From DATNBT01 sp964579765 (lineage in GTDB: Bacteria; Acidobacteriota; Vicinamibacteria; Vicinamibacterales; CAVVIG01): 33,420 nucleotides of DNA. The notes under the pieces are model-generated. The model saw only the letters and a list, made by a program, of their open reading frames with translations, did not search any database and was not told the DNA's origin. Where the stretch lies: the NCBI GenBank assembly GCA_964579765.1, contig CAZOIK010000399.1, positions 1 through 33,420 on the forward strand. Direction: 5' to 3'. The translations under genes and the position numbers were made by a program. Of the stretch, positions 1 to 6,234 are shown in pieces; position 1 is the first letter of the stretch, and every line of letters begins with the position of its first letter.

Positions 1-1485
1 GTTGCGGCCGACGCCGTGCTCCGCGAGCGGGGCGCCGCCGAGCCGGATCGCCTCGCGGCCGAAGTCGAGGATGGCGGCCTTCCCGGCCTTCACGTCCTCG
101 AACGAGCGCGGACTGACATTCGGATGCAGGTTGCCGTCGGAGATGTGGCCCCAGATGGCGGCGTCGTGTCCGCGGGGGCCGAAGCCCGTCTCGTAGATCG
201 TCTGCAGCTCCCCGAGCCGGTCGAAGGGGACGATCATGTCGGCGGCGGTCTTCTCGATGCGCGGGTCGATGGCCTGCTTCGCGCGGCCTACGCGCAGGTT
301 GACGGCGGCCGGCACGGCTTCGCGCACCGCGAGCAGCTGCGTCGCGCGCGCGAGGTCGCCCGGCACCGCGACCTCGACGTCGTCGAGGACGCCGGCCGCG
401 TCGAGCAGGCGGCAGAAGCGACGGAGGGGACCGTCGGGCCCGTCGGCGTCGCGGGCGCCGCCGATCTCGTCGAAGGCCTGCTCGGCTGTCGTCGCCAGCG
501 GCAGCTCGAGCGTGACGAGCAGCGCGATCTCGGAGCCCGCGGGAATGGCGACGCCGTGCAGGCGGTCGATGCCGTCTTCGCGAAGGAGCTCGAGGCAGCG
601 CGCGTCCATGTGTTCGATCGCGGACACGTCGATGCCGTGTGGATCGCGCGTGCGCCACGTGTCGCGCGCGAGACCGCGGAGCTGGCGCACGAGGGCGAGC
701 GCGGAAAGGCGCGCCGGAAACGGGACGAACGCGAGGCACGTCGCGGGACGCGCCGGCAGCACGCGGAGCGTGGCCTCGGTGATGACGCCGAGCGTCCCTT
801 CGGCGCCGATGAACAGGTCGATGAGATCCATGCCGGGTGCCGCCAGGTAGCCCGCGGCGAGCTTCGCGACCTGAGGCGCGCGATAGGACGGCACGGGGAC
901 GCGCATCGTGCCGCGATCGGTCTCGATGTCGAAGTAGCCGTCATGGTGCGCGAACACCTGCCCGCGCTCGACGTCGAGCACGTCGCCGCTTGCAAGCACG
1001 ACCGTGATCGCCTTCACCCAGTCGCGGGTCGTGCCGTACTTGAACGTCGCCGCGCCGGCGGCGTTGGTCGAGATGGTGCCGCCGACGAACGCGCCCATAA
1101 AGGTCGGCGTCGGGGGATAGTACTTGCCGGCATTGCGCAGCGCCGCGTCGAGGTCCGTAAGCGTCACGCCGGCTTCGACGCGCACCGAGTCGTCGTGGAT
1201 CGCGATGATGCGATTCAGGCGGCTGGTCGTGACGAGCACTTCGCCCATCGGCGTCGCGCCGCCGGTGAGCGACGACTGCGCGCCGACGCCGAGCACCGGC
1301 CCGGATCCGCGCAGGAGGTTCGCCACGTCGGCTTCGCAGGTGGCGGCGAGCAGGCCGTCGGCGTGCCCGCCTGGAAAGTGCGCCGCGTCTTCGAGAAACC
1401 CGGAGAGCACGTCGGGATCGCGCTGGATGCTGTCGGCTTTGACCGCGCCCCTTGGTGGACGCGCGCGGATCGACCACGAGGCCAT
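1..1485 (-). CDS. FAD-linked oxidase, GlcD/D-lactate dehydrogenase-like (C-terminus beyond window)
   Basis: The minus strand is open from an ATG at 1485 to the window edge: 495 codons with no stop seen. It reads as a flavoprotein of the GlcD / D-lactate dehydrogenase family, which oxidises 2-hydroxy acids with a covalent or tightly bound FAD. The N-terminal half carries a PCMH-type FAD-binding domain with GVGAQSSLTGG near residue 67, a PTPTFMGAFVGGTISTNAAG stretch near 124 and IGAEGTLGVITEA. The C-terminal FAD-oxidase domain has HISDGNLHPN from about residue 447, equivalent to the HxGDGNLH signature, and AEHGVGRN at the edge, where relatives show SGEHGVGR. Only a short tail should be missing. 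The start fits a TAATAT -10 box six bases upstream and there is no Shine-Dalgarno site. Glycolate, D-lactate or another hydroxy acid cannot be told apart here. Confidence 0.93.
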   Translation of the reverse strand, partial: MASWSIRARPPRGAVKADSIQRDPDVLSGFLEDAAHFPGGHADGLLAATCEADVANLLRGSGPVLGVGAQSSLTGGATPMGEVLVTTSRLNRIIAIHDDSVRVEAGVTLTDLDAALRNAGKYYPPTPTFMGAFVGGTISTNAAGAATFKYGTTRDWVKAITVVLASGDVLDVERGQVFAHHDGYFDIETDRGTMRVPVPSYRAPQVAKLAAGYLAAPGMDLIDLFIGAEGTLGVITEATLRVLPARPATCLAFVPFPARLSALALVRQLRGLARDTWRTRDPHGIDVSAIEHMDARCLELLREDGIDRLHGVAIPAGSEIALLVTLELPLATTAEQAFDEIGGARDADGPDGPLRRFCRLLDAAGVLDDVEVAVPGDLARATQLLAVREAVPAAVNLRVGRAKQAIDPRIEKTAADMIVPFDRLGELQTIYETGFGPRGHDAAIWGHISDGNLHPNVSPRSFEDVKAGKAAILDFGREAIRLGGAPLAEHGVGRN

Positions 1486-1490
1486 CACGC

Positions 1491-1497
1491 TATATTA
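1491..1497. promoter_or_regulatory. Overlapping divergent -10 boxes (bidirectional promoter)
   Basis: The 20-base gap between two divergent start codons holds TATATT (1491-1496) on plus, nine bases before ATG 1506, and TAATAT (1497-1492) on minus, six bases before ATG 1485. No Shine-Dalgarno site fits on either side. Both transcripts would begin at or close to the start codon. This is inferred from sequence only. Confidence 0.6.
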
Positions 1498-1505
1498 GTA
1501 AAACG

Positions 1506-2114
1506 ATGAGGGTTCGCGAGGTGCTCGCCGTGCTGGTCGTCGCGTCGGCCGCCGCGCTCGTGTATGCGCAGGCTCGACCGGCCGCCGCCGCTCGTCACTG
1601 GGCGCGCGGCAGCGCGATCCGTCTGTGGATTGACCCCGAGTTCACGCCGCCGAACGGCGCCGAGCTGGTCGAGAAAGCGATGCACACGTGGACCGTTGCC
1701 GCCGACGGCCGGTTTACGCTCGTCACGGCGTGGGAGTCAACCGCGCCCGTCCGGCTGCACTTCATGTCGGCGGATTACCGCTACGGCGTCACGGCGCCGC
1801 GCGTGAATCCGGAGACGGGCCTGATCGTGAAGGCCGAAGTCGCCGTGGCCGCGGACGCGGGACGCGATCCGCTCGAGCGGCAGATCATCGTCTACCTGAC
1901 GGCGCTGCACGAGATCGGCCATGCGCTCGGCCTCGAGCACACGAACGACATCCGGTCGATCATGTATCTGTTCCGGCAGCCCGGCGACGGCGAGAAGTTC
2001 TTCGGCGCGTATCGGCGGAAGCTGAAGTCGCCCGACGACATCGGATCGCCGCAGGCCACGGGCCTCTCGCCCGACGACGTCGTGACGCTGCGCGCGCTGT
2101 ACGACCAGAAGTAG
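1506..2114 (+). CDS. Secreted matrixin-like zinc metalloprotease
   Basis: The product has 202 residues and begins with a signal peptide (MRVREVLAVLVVASAAALVYAQ). The mature part has HEIGHALGLEHT, the full HExxHxxGxxH zinc site of metzincins, followed by SIMY, which fits the Met-turn. This is the architecture of a small matrixin/M10-type peptidase domain, and it probably cuts proteins or peptides in the periplasm or outside the cell. No propeptide cysteine switch is evident. The reading frame stays open upstream to 1452, but the ATG at 1506 starts a proper signal peptide and lies nine bases after a TATATT box, so I chose it. It ends 21 bp before the convergent PQQ dehydrogenase gene. The natural substrate cannot be read from the sequence. 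Confidence 0.88.
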   Translation: MRVREVLAVLVVASAAALVYAQARPAAAARHWARGSAIRLWIDPEFTPPNGAELVEKAMHTWTVAADGRFTLVTAWESTAPVRLHFMSADYRYGVTAPRVNPETGLIVKAEVAVAADAGRDPLERQIIVYLTALHEIGHALGLEHTNDIRSIMYLFRQPGDGEKFFGAYRRKLKSPDDIGSPQATGLSPDDVVTLRALYDQK

Positions 2115-2135
2115 TGGACCTTCAGGCCCGCCGGG

Positions 2136-4082
2136 TCATGGCAACCCGAACGCAATGATGTTCGATCCGGCCGCGATCGCGACGTACTGCTTGTTGTCGA
2201 ACACGTACGTCATCGGCGACGCTTTCCACAACGCGCTCGTCTGAAAGCTCCAGAGCGGCTTGCCGCTCGCGGCGTCGGCGGCCATGAAGGCGCCGCTGTC
2301 TTCGCCGAAGAAGACGACGCCGCCGGCCGTGCTGAGTACGCCGCCCCACGAATTGACGGCGCCCGTCTGCGGGAGCGTCCACACGGCCTTGCCGGTGTTG
2401 ATGTCGATCGCCCGCAGCAACCGCTGCGCCGGTTCGGGCGCCGGCGCGAACGACCCGCCCATGTAGCCTTTGCCCGCTTCCCAGTCCGCCGGCACCTTGG
2501 TGAAGACGCCGCACTTGTCGTTCGTCTGCACGTAGTAGAGCTTCGTGATCGGGTTGAACGACGTCGAGTACCAGTTCGACGCCCCGTCGAGCGACGGACA
2601 CACACGCTTGCCGTCGAGCGTCGGCTCCATGCCCGCCACGCGTTTCGGCCGTCCCTTCTCGTCGAGACCGGTCGCCCAGGTCACGGTCTTCACATACTGC
2701 GTGCCAAAGAGGAATTCGCCGTTCGTGCGATCCAGCACGTAGAAGAAGCCGTTGCGATTGGCCTGCACGAGCAGCTTGCGCGGCTGTCCCTTCCACTGCG
2801 CGTCGACGAGCGCCGGCGTCTCCTCCGCGTCGTAGTCCCAGACATCGTGCGGAGTGAACTGGAAGTGCCATTTCATCGCGCCCGTCTTCGCGTCGAGCGC
2901 GACGACCGAGTCGGTGTAGAGGTTGTCGCCGAGACGGTCGTCGCCGATGAGATCCGGTCCGGGGTTGCCCACGGTCCAGAAGACGAGATCGAGCGAGGGA
3001 TCGTACGCGCCCGTCATCCACGTCGATCCCGACGGGTGATCGAGACCCTTGCCCTGCCACGTCTCCGATCCCGGCTCGCCGCGTTTCGGCGTCGTCCAGA
3101 ACCGCCAGACCTCCTTGCCGGTCGCCTGATCGAATGCCGCGACAAAGCCGCGCACGCCCTCGTCGCCGCCCGACGTGCCGGTGACGACGAGATTGCCGAC
3201 GGGCAACGGCGCGCCGGTGGCGTTGTAGTTCTGATGCCAGTCGGCCATCTCGGTCTCCCACAGGAGCGCGCCCGTGAACTTGTTGAGCGCGATGAGATGC
3301 GCGTGGTCCGTCACCATGAAGAGGCGATCGCCGGCAATCGCCACGCCCCGATTGACGCCGCCGGCGGCGTTGCCGACGAGCCCTTTCGTCCGCGGGCGCT
3401 GGTAGTGCCAGATCTCACGCCCCGATCCGGCGTCGAGCGCGTAGCACTCGTTGGCCGCCGTCACGTACATCACGCCGGCGGAGACGGCCGGCGTCACCTG
3501 CAGGTTGTTCGTGTTCCGCAGGCTGAACATCCATTTCGGCGCGAGCGCACCGGCGTTGCGCGCGGTGATTTGCGTCAACGGGCTGTAGCGGCTGCCGGCC
3601 GGGCCGCCGTTGTAGCTCGTCCAGTCGCTCTGCGAGGTGACGGCGCGCATCCGCGGGCCGTCCGTGCGCAGCAGGTGAAGCCTGCGATCGTCGCCGAGCA
3701 TCTGCAGGTCGAGCTGACTCTGATTCAGCACGAGGCCGGAGAGGGACGATCCGCCCACGGTGACCGTCGCGTGCGCGGGCGCGCTGCCCGCACGGGGTTT
3801 CAGCGTGCGGAGAAACTGAATGAGCGATGCGACGTCGCCGTCGCCGAGCGTCGCGAACGACGGCATGCCCGACGCCGGCAGCCCCTGCCGGAAGAGCGAC
3901 GCCAGCTCCTGATCCGTTCGCGTCGGCACCCGCACGGCAATGCCCGGACCCAGCTCGCCGCCGTTGCCGTCACTGCCGTGGCAACCGGCGCAGCGGGCGG
4001 CGAACACCTGACGACCGGCGTCCTGCGCAAACGCGCCGACACCGAACAGAACGACACAGACGACGAGGACGGGGAGTTTCAT
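2136..4082 (-). CDS. PQQ-dependent dehydrogenase with N-terminal cytochrome c domain
   Basis: The protein has 648 residues: a signal peptide (about 1-20), a class I cytochrome c domain with CAGCH at 31-35 and a likely axial Met73 (ASGMPSF), a linker of about 45 residues, then a PQQ beta-propeller from about residue 150 (SDWTSYNGG) to the end. Propeller hallmarks are present: STWMTGAYDP (stacking Trp), GNPGPD (metal-ligand Asn), TPHDVWDYD (catalytic Asp) and GASNWYSTSFNP. The vicinal Cys-Cys pair of methanol dehydrogenases is absent; GNAAGGVNRG occupies that place. The Glu metal ligand region reads GGDEGVRG instead of the usual GAExGVRG. It probably oxidises an alcohol or sugar in the periplasm and passes electrons to its own haem. 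DYD, rather than DYA or DYT, resembles lanthanide-type enzymes. A TAGACT box sits seven bases before the ATG. Confidence 0.93.
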   Translation of the reverse strand: MKLPVLVVCVVLFGVGAFAQDAGRQVFAARCAGCHGSDGNGGELGPGIAVRVPTRTDQELASLFRQGLPASGMPSFATLGDGDVASLIQFLRTLKPRAGSAPAHATVTVGGSSLSGLVLNQSQLDLQMLGDDRRLHLLRTDGPRMRAVTSQSDWTSYNGGPAGSRYSPLTQITARNAGALAPKWMFSLRNTNNLQVTPAVSAGVMYVTAANECYALDAGSGREIWHYQRPRTKGLVGNAAGGVNRGVAIAGDRLFMVTDHAHLIALNKFTGALLWETEMADWHQNYNATGAPLPVGNLVVTGTSGGDEGVRGFVAAFDQATGKEVWRFWTTPKRGEPGSETWQGKGLDHPSGSTWMTGAYDPSLDLVFWTVGNPGPDLIGDDRLGDNLYTDSVVALDAKTGAMKWHFQFTPHDVWDYDAEETPALVDAQWKGQPRKLLVQANRNGFFYVLDRTNGEFLFGTQYVKTVTWATGLDEKGRPKRVAGMEPTLDGKRVCPSLDGASNWYSTSFNPITKLYYVQTNDKCGVFTKVPADWEAGKGYMGGSFAPAPEPAQRLLRAIDINTGKAVWTLPQTGAVNSWGGVLSTAGGVVFFGEDSGAFMAADAASGKPLWSFQTSALWKASPMTYVFDNKQYVAIAAGSNIIAFGLP

Positions 4083-4089
4083 CGCGCAC

Positions 4090-4095
4090 AGTCTA
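4090..4095 (-). promoter_or_regulatory. -10 box TAGACT for the PQQ dehydrogenase
   Basis: TAGACT on minus lies seven bases before ATG 4082, placing the transcript start at the initiation codon. There is no Shine-Dalgarno site and no clear -35. Confidence 0.5.
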
Positions 4096-4174
4096 GCGCG
4101 AGCCGGCCAGCGGCCGGCTTCGCAAGAACTGCCAGGCTGGCCGACGGCAGTGATTGCAGGATCTGCAGCGCGCG

Positions 4175-4209
4175 ACGTCGGATCGCGCGAATTCTCGAAC
4201 GAATCGCGG
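4175..4209 (-). repeat. Conserved intergenic element, copy A
   Basis: About 35 bases closely match 17401-17436 (about 31 matches allowing two one-base gaps). The shared core is CTCGAAC followed by RAATCGC. It lies 93 bp upstream of the minus-strand PQQ dehydrogenase start. Read on minus, both copies give RFVR[ED]FA..DV, so this could be a decayed coding remnant or a regulatory element. Confidence 0.5.
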
Positions 4210-4240
4210 CGGCACGAACCGTGCTGTGGAGACGACGATG

Positions 4241-4246
4241 TACAAT
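4241..4246 (+). promoter_or_regulatory. -10 box TACAAT for the coiled-coil protein
   Basis: TACAAT ends six bases before GTG 4253, the same geometry as at the other leaderless-type starts in the window. If translation instead begins at ATG 4283, the same box gives a leader of about 30 bases with GGAGGGAG upstream of that ATG. Confidence 0.5.
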
Positions 4247-4252
4247 CGGGCC

Positions 4253-4678
4253 GTGGTGGCCCGCTGGAGGGAGTTCGGCGCCATGCCCAGCCTGGAAGAG
4301 CGGGTCGCCTATCTCGAGGGCCGTTTCGGAGAGCACGCGGAGATCACCGATGGCCTGCGCGAAGACATCGGCGGTGTCCGCGCCGAGATGATTCGCCTGT
4401 TCGACCAGGTCGATAAGCGGTTCGAGCAGGTCGATAAACGCTTCGAGCAGGTCGATAAACGCTTCGAACAGGTCGATAAACGCTTCGAACAGGTCGACAG
4501 GCGGTTTGAGCAGGTTGACAAGCGGTTCGATGTCATGGAGCGCCGGTTCGATCGCACCGACGCGCGGCTCGACGCCATGGACGCCAAGATCGACCGTCAC
4601 TTCACGTGGCTCGTCGGCATTCAGATGGCCGGGTTCCTGGCCGTGTTCGGGGCCCTCGTCTCGCGGCTCTTCAAGTAG
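4253..4678 (+). CDS. Coiled-coil protein with heptad tandem repeats and C-terminal membrane anchor
   Basis: The product has 141 residues from GTG 4253, or 131 from ATG 4283. After an N-terminal coiled segment (LEERVAYLEGRF) comes a run of seven-residue units of the type VDKRFEQ, six in succession with the last diverging, then further degenerate heptads (MERRFDRTDARLDAMDAKID). A single hydrophobic helix follows near the C-terminus (WLVGIQMAGFLAVFGALVSRLF). The unit length matches one coiled-coil heptad exactly, so this should be a long rod that multimerises and is held at the membrane by its C-terminus. It resembles short DUF1640-like coiled-coil proteins in shape, but no function can be assigned. 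The TACAAT box six bases before the GTG favours that start; GGAGGGAG before ATG 4283 supports the alternative. Confidence 0.8.
   Translation: MVARWREFGAMPSLEERVAYLEGRFGEHAEITDGLREDIGGVRAEMIRLFDQVDKRFEQVDKRFEQVDKRFEQVDKRFEQVDRRFEQVDKRFDVMERRFDRTDARLDAMDAKIDRHFTWLVGIQMAGFLAVFGALVSRLFK
4409..4534 (+). repeat. Six tandem 21-bp repeats in the coiled-coil gene
   Basis: Units begin at 4409, 4430, 4451, 4472, 4493 and 4514. Units 3 and 4 are identical over all 21 bases and unit 2 differs from them at one base. The last unit diverges at its end. Each unit encodes one heptad (VDKRFEQ), so copy-number change keeps both the reading frame and the coiled-coil register. Confidence 0.93.
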
Positions 4679-4685
4679 TTCCCGC

Positions 4686-4691
4686 TATACT
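4686..4691 (+). promoter_or_regulatory. -10 box TATACT for the ArgH-like gene
   Basis: TATACT lies seven bases before ATG 4699 and just after the stop codon of the upstream gene (4676-4678). There is no Shine-Dalgarno site between the box and the ATG. Confidence 0.6.
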
Positions 4692-4698
4692 GCGCTCC

Positions 4699-6153
4699 AT
4701 GCCGTTCGCGCCTGAGTACATCGCCTGCGTACTCAACGAGAACTTCGACGACGCCAAGGCGCTGTTCTTCCAGACGCTGATGGCGGTCAACTACGCCCAC
4801 CTGGTGATGCTCGCCGACCGCGGCATTGTCTCCACCGGCGATGCGCACGCGATTCGCGAGGCGCTCGACTCGGCCGCCCGCCGCGAGCCGCGCGCGCTCA
4901 CGTACGACGGGAGCTGCGAGGACCTGTTCTTCTACGTCGAACGGCTCATCGTCGATGTCTGCGGTGAGGACGTCGCGGGGCGGCTGCACACCGCGCGCAG
5001 CCGCAACGACATCGACATGACGATGTACCGGATGCGCCAGCGCGAGTTCATCCTCGGGCTGCTCGGCGCCAGTCTCGATCTCAGGCAGTGTCTGCTCTCG
5101 CTCGCCGACCGGCACCGCGAGACGATCTTCGCCGTTCACACGCACACGCAGCGCGCGCAGCCGACGACCGTCGCGCACTATCTGCTCGCCGTCGTCGAGC
5201 AGCTCGAGCGCGACGCAGCGCGCCTGAGGGCGGCGTACGAACGCACGAACCGCTGCCCGCTCGGCGCGTGCGCGATCACCGGCACCGGGTTTCCGATCGA
5301 TCGCCAGCTGACGTCGGATCTGCTGGGCTTTCTCGGGCCCACCGGCAACACGTACGGCAGCATCGCGACGGTGGACTATCTGCTCGAGAGCGCGTCGGCG
5401 GCGTCGGTGCTGTTGGCCGGGCTCGGCCGGTTCGTGCAGGACCTGCTGTTGTGGTGCACGTCGGAGTTCAACTACGTGCGCTTCGGCGACGGCTTCGTCC
5501 AGTCGAGCAGCATCATGCCGCAGAAGCGCAATCCGGTGGCCGTCGAACACGCGCGCGCCATCGGCAGCAAGGCGCTCGGACAATCGCAGGCCGTGCTGAC
5601 GGCCGTGCACAACACGCCGTTCGGCGACATCGTGGACACGGAGGACGACCTGCAGCCGCTGGTCGCGTCGATGTTTCGCGACGCCACCCGGACGGTGACG
5701 CTGGTGGCGGCGGCGATGGCGACGGCGGAGTTCGACGCGGCCCGCCTCGAATCGCGTGCCGGCGACGGCTGGACGACGCTCACCGAGTTCGCCGACACGG
5801 TGGTGCGCGAGCGCGGCATTCCGTTCCGGACGGCGCACCAGATCGCGGCGACGCTGGTGACGGCGCGGCAGGCCGATCCGTCGGCGCCGCTGTCGGCGCT
5901 GGTCGCCGAGGCGTCGCGCGCCTGCCTCGGCGCGCCGCTCGATTACTCGGACGCCGCCCTCGCCGACATCCTGAGCCCGCGTCACTTCGTTGACGTGCGC
6001 CAGACCCGCGGCGGTCCCGCGCCGGCGGAAACGGCGCGGGCGGCGGCGGCCTCACAGCACACGCTCGCCGACGATCGGCACTGGTGGACGCGGGCGGTCG
6101 ACGCGCTCGCGTCGGCCGAGCGGCACCTGTCCGATCGGAGCGCGCAGCTGTGA
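4699..6153 (+). CDS. argH: Argininosuccinate lyase-like enzyme (fumarase/aspartase superfamily)
   Basis: The 484-residue protein has the three conserved blocks of the family: LHTARSRND (about 97-104, normally LHTGRSRND), HTHTQRAQP (about 147-155, holding the catalytic His149) and SSSIMPQKRNP (about 269-279, the mobile loop with the catalytic serine, where the usual first Gly is Ser). ArgH splits argininosuccinate into arginine and fumarate. It is slightly longer than typical ArgH (about 460), and no other arginine gene is nearby. Instead it is coupled by a GTGA overlap to a tiny membrane peptide and then a sodium symporter, which suggests a catabolic or transport-linked role. A related beta-elimination of another fumaryl or aspartyl adduct is possible. 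The ATG follows a TATACT box by seven bases; the frame is open further upstream but runs into the coiled-coil gene. Confidence 0.85.
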   Translation: MPFAPEYIACVLNENFDDAKALFFQTLMAVNYAHLVMLADRGIVSTGDAHAIREALDSAARREPRALTYDGSCEDLFFYVERLIVDVCGEDVAGRLHTARSRNDIDMTMYRMRQREFILGLLGASLDLRQCLLSLADRHRETIFAVHTHTQRAQPTTVAHYLLAVVEQLERDAARLRAAYERTNRCPLGACAITGTGFPIDRQLTSDLLGFLGPTGNTYGSIATVDYLLESASAASVLLAGLGRFVQDLLLWCTSEFNYVRFGDGFVQSSSIMPQKRNPVAVEHARAIGSKALGQSQAVLTAVHNTPFGDIVDTEDDLQPLVASMFRDATRTVTLVAAAMATAEFDAARLESRAGDGWTTLTEFADTVVRERGIPFRTAHQIAATLVTARQADPSAPLSALVAEASRACLGAPLDYSDAALADILSPRHFVDVRQTRGGPAPAETARAAAASQHTLADDRHWWTRAVDALASAERHLSDRSAQL

Positions 6154-6233
6154 CGCGCACCTACGTTCGCGTCGTGATCCTCGAAGCCGCAATCATCGCG
6201 GCGCTCGTCGTACTCGGACGCCTGTTCTCCTGA
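6150..6233 (+). CDS. Putative 27-residue single-helix membrane peptide, symporter accessory candidate
   Basis: GTG at 6150 overlaps the TGA of the ArgH-like gene (GTGA) and the frame ends with TGA at 6231-6233, one base before the symporter ATG at 6235. The product, VTRTYVRVVILEAAIIAAL followed by VVLGRLFS, has a short positively charged N-terminus and one hydrophobic span of about 17 residues. Very small single-helix partners encoded just upstream of SSS symporters are known. This peptide has that position and shape, but I cannot show homology. The tight overlap on both sides fits translational coupling. The alternative is that it is only a spacer that happens to be open. Confidence 0.55.
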   Translation: MTRTYVRVVILEAAIIAALVVLGRLFS

Positions 6234-6234
6234 G

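Noticed and set aside
16..1509. A 497-codon open frame on plus, opposite the FAD oxidase
   Set aside because: Its Arg/Ala/Asp/Val-rich product has no family signature, while the opposite strand has clear FAD-oxidase motifs. It is a high-GC shadow frame.
3670..3684. GCAGG-TGAAG-CCTGC palindrome as a second REP-like copy
   Set aside because: It lies within the PQQ coding region, has only five-base arms, and the centre differs. Chance is likely.
2847..4391. A 514-codon open frame on plus, opposite the PQQ dehydrogenase
   Set aside because: No motifs, Arg/Ala/Glu/His-rich composition, and it spans the promoter region of the coiled-coil gene. The minus-strand PQQ protein explains this stretch.
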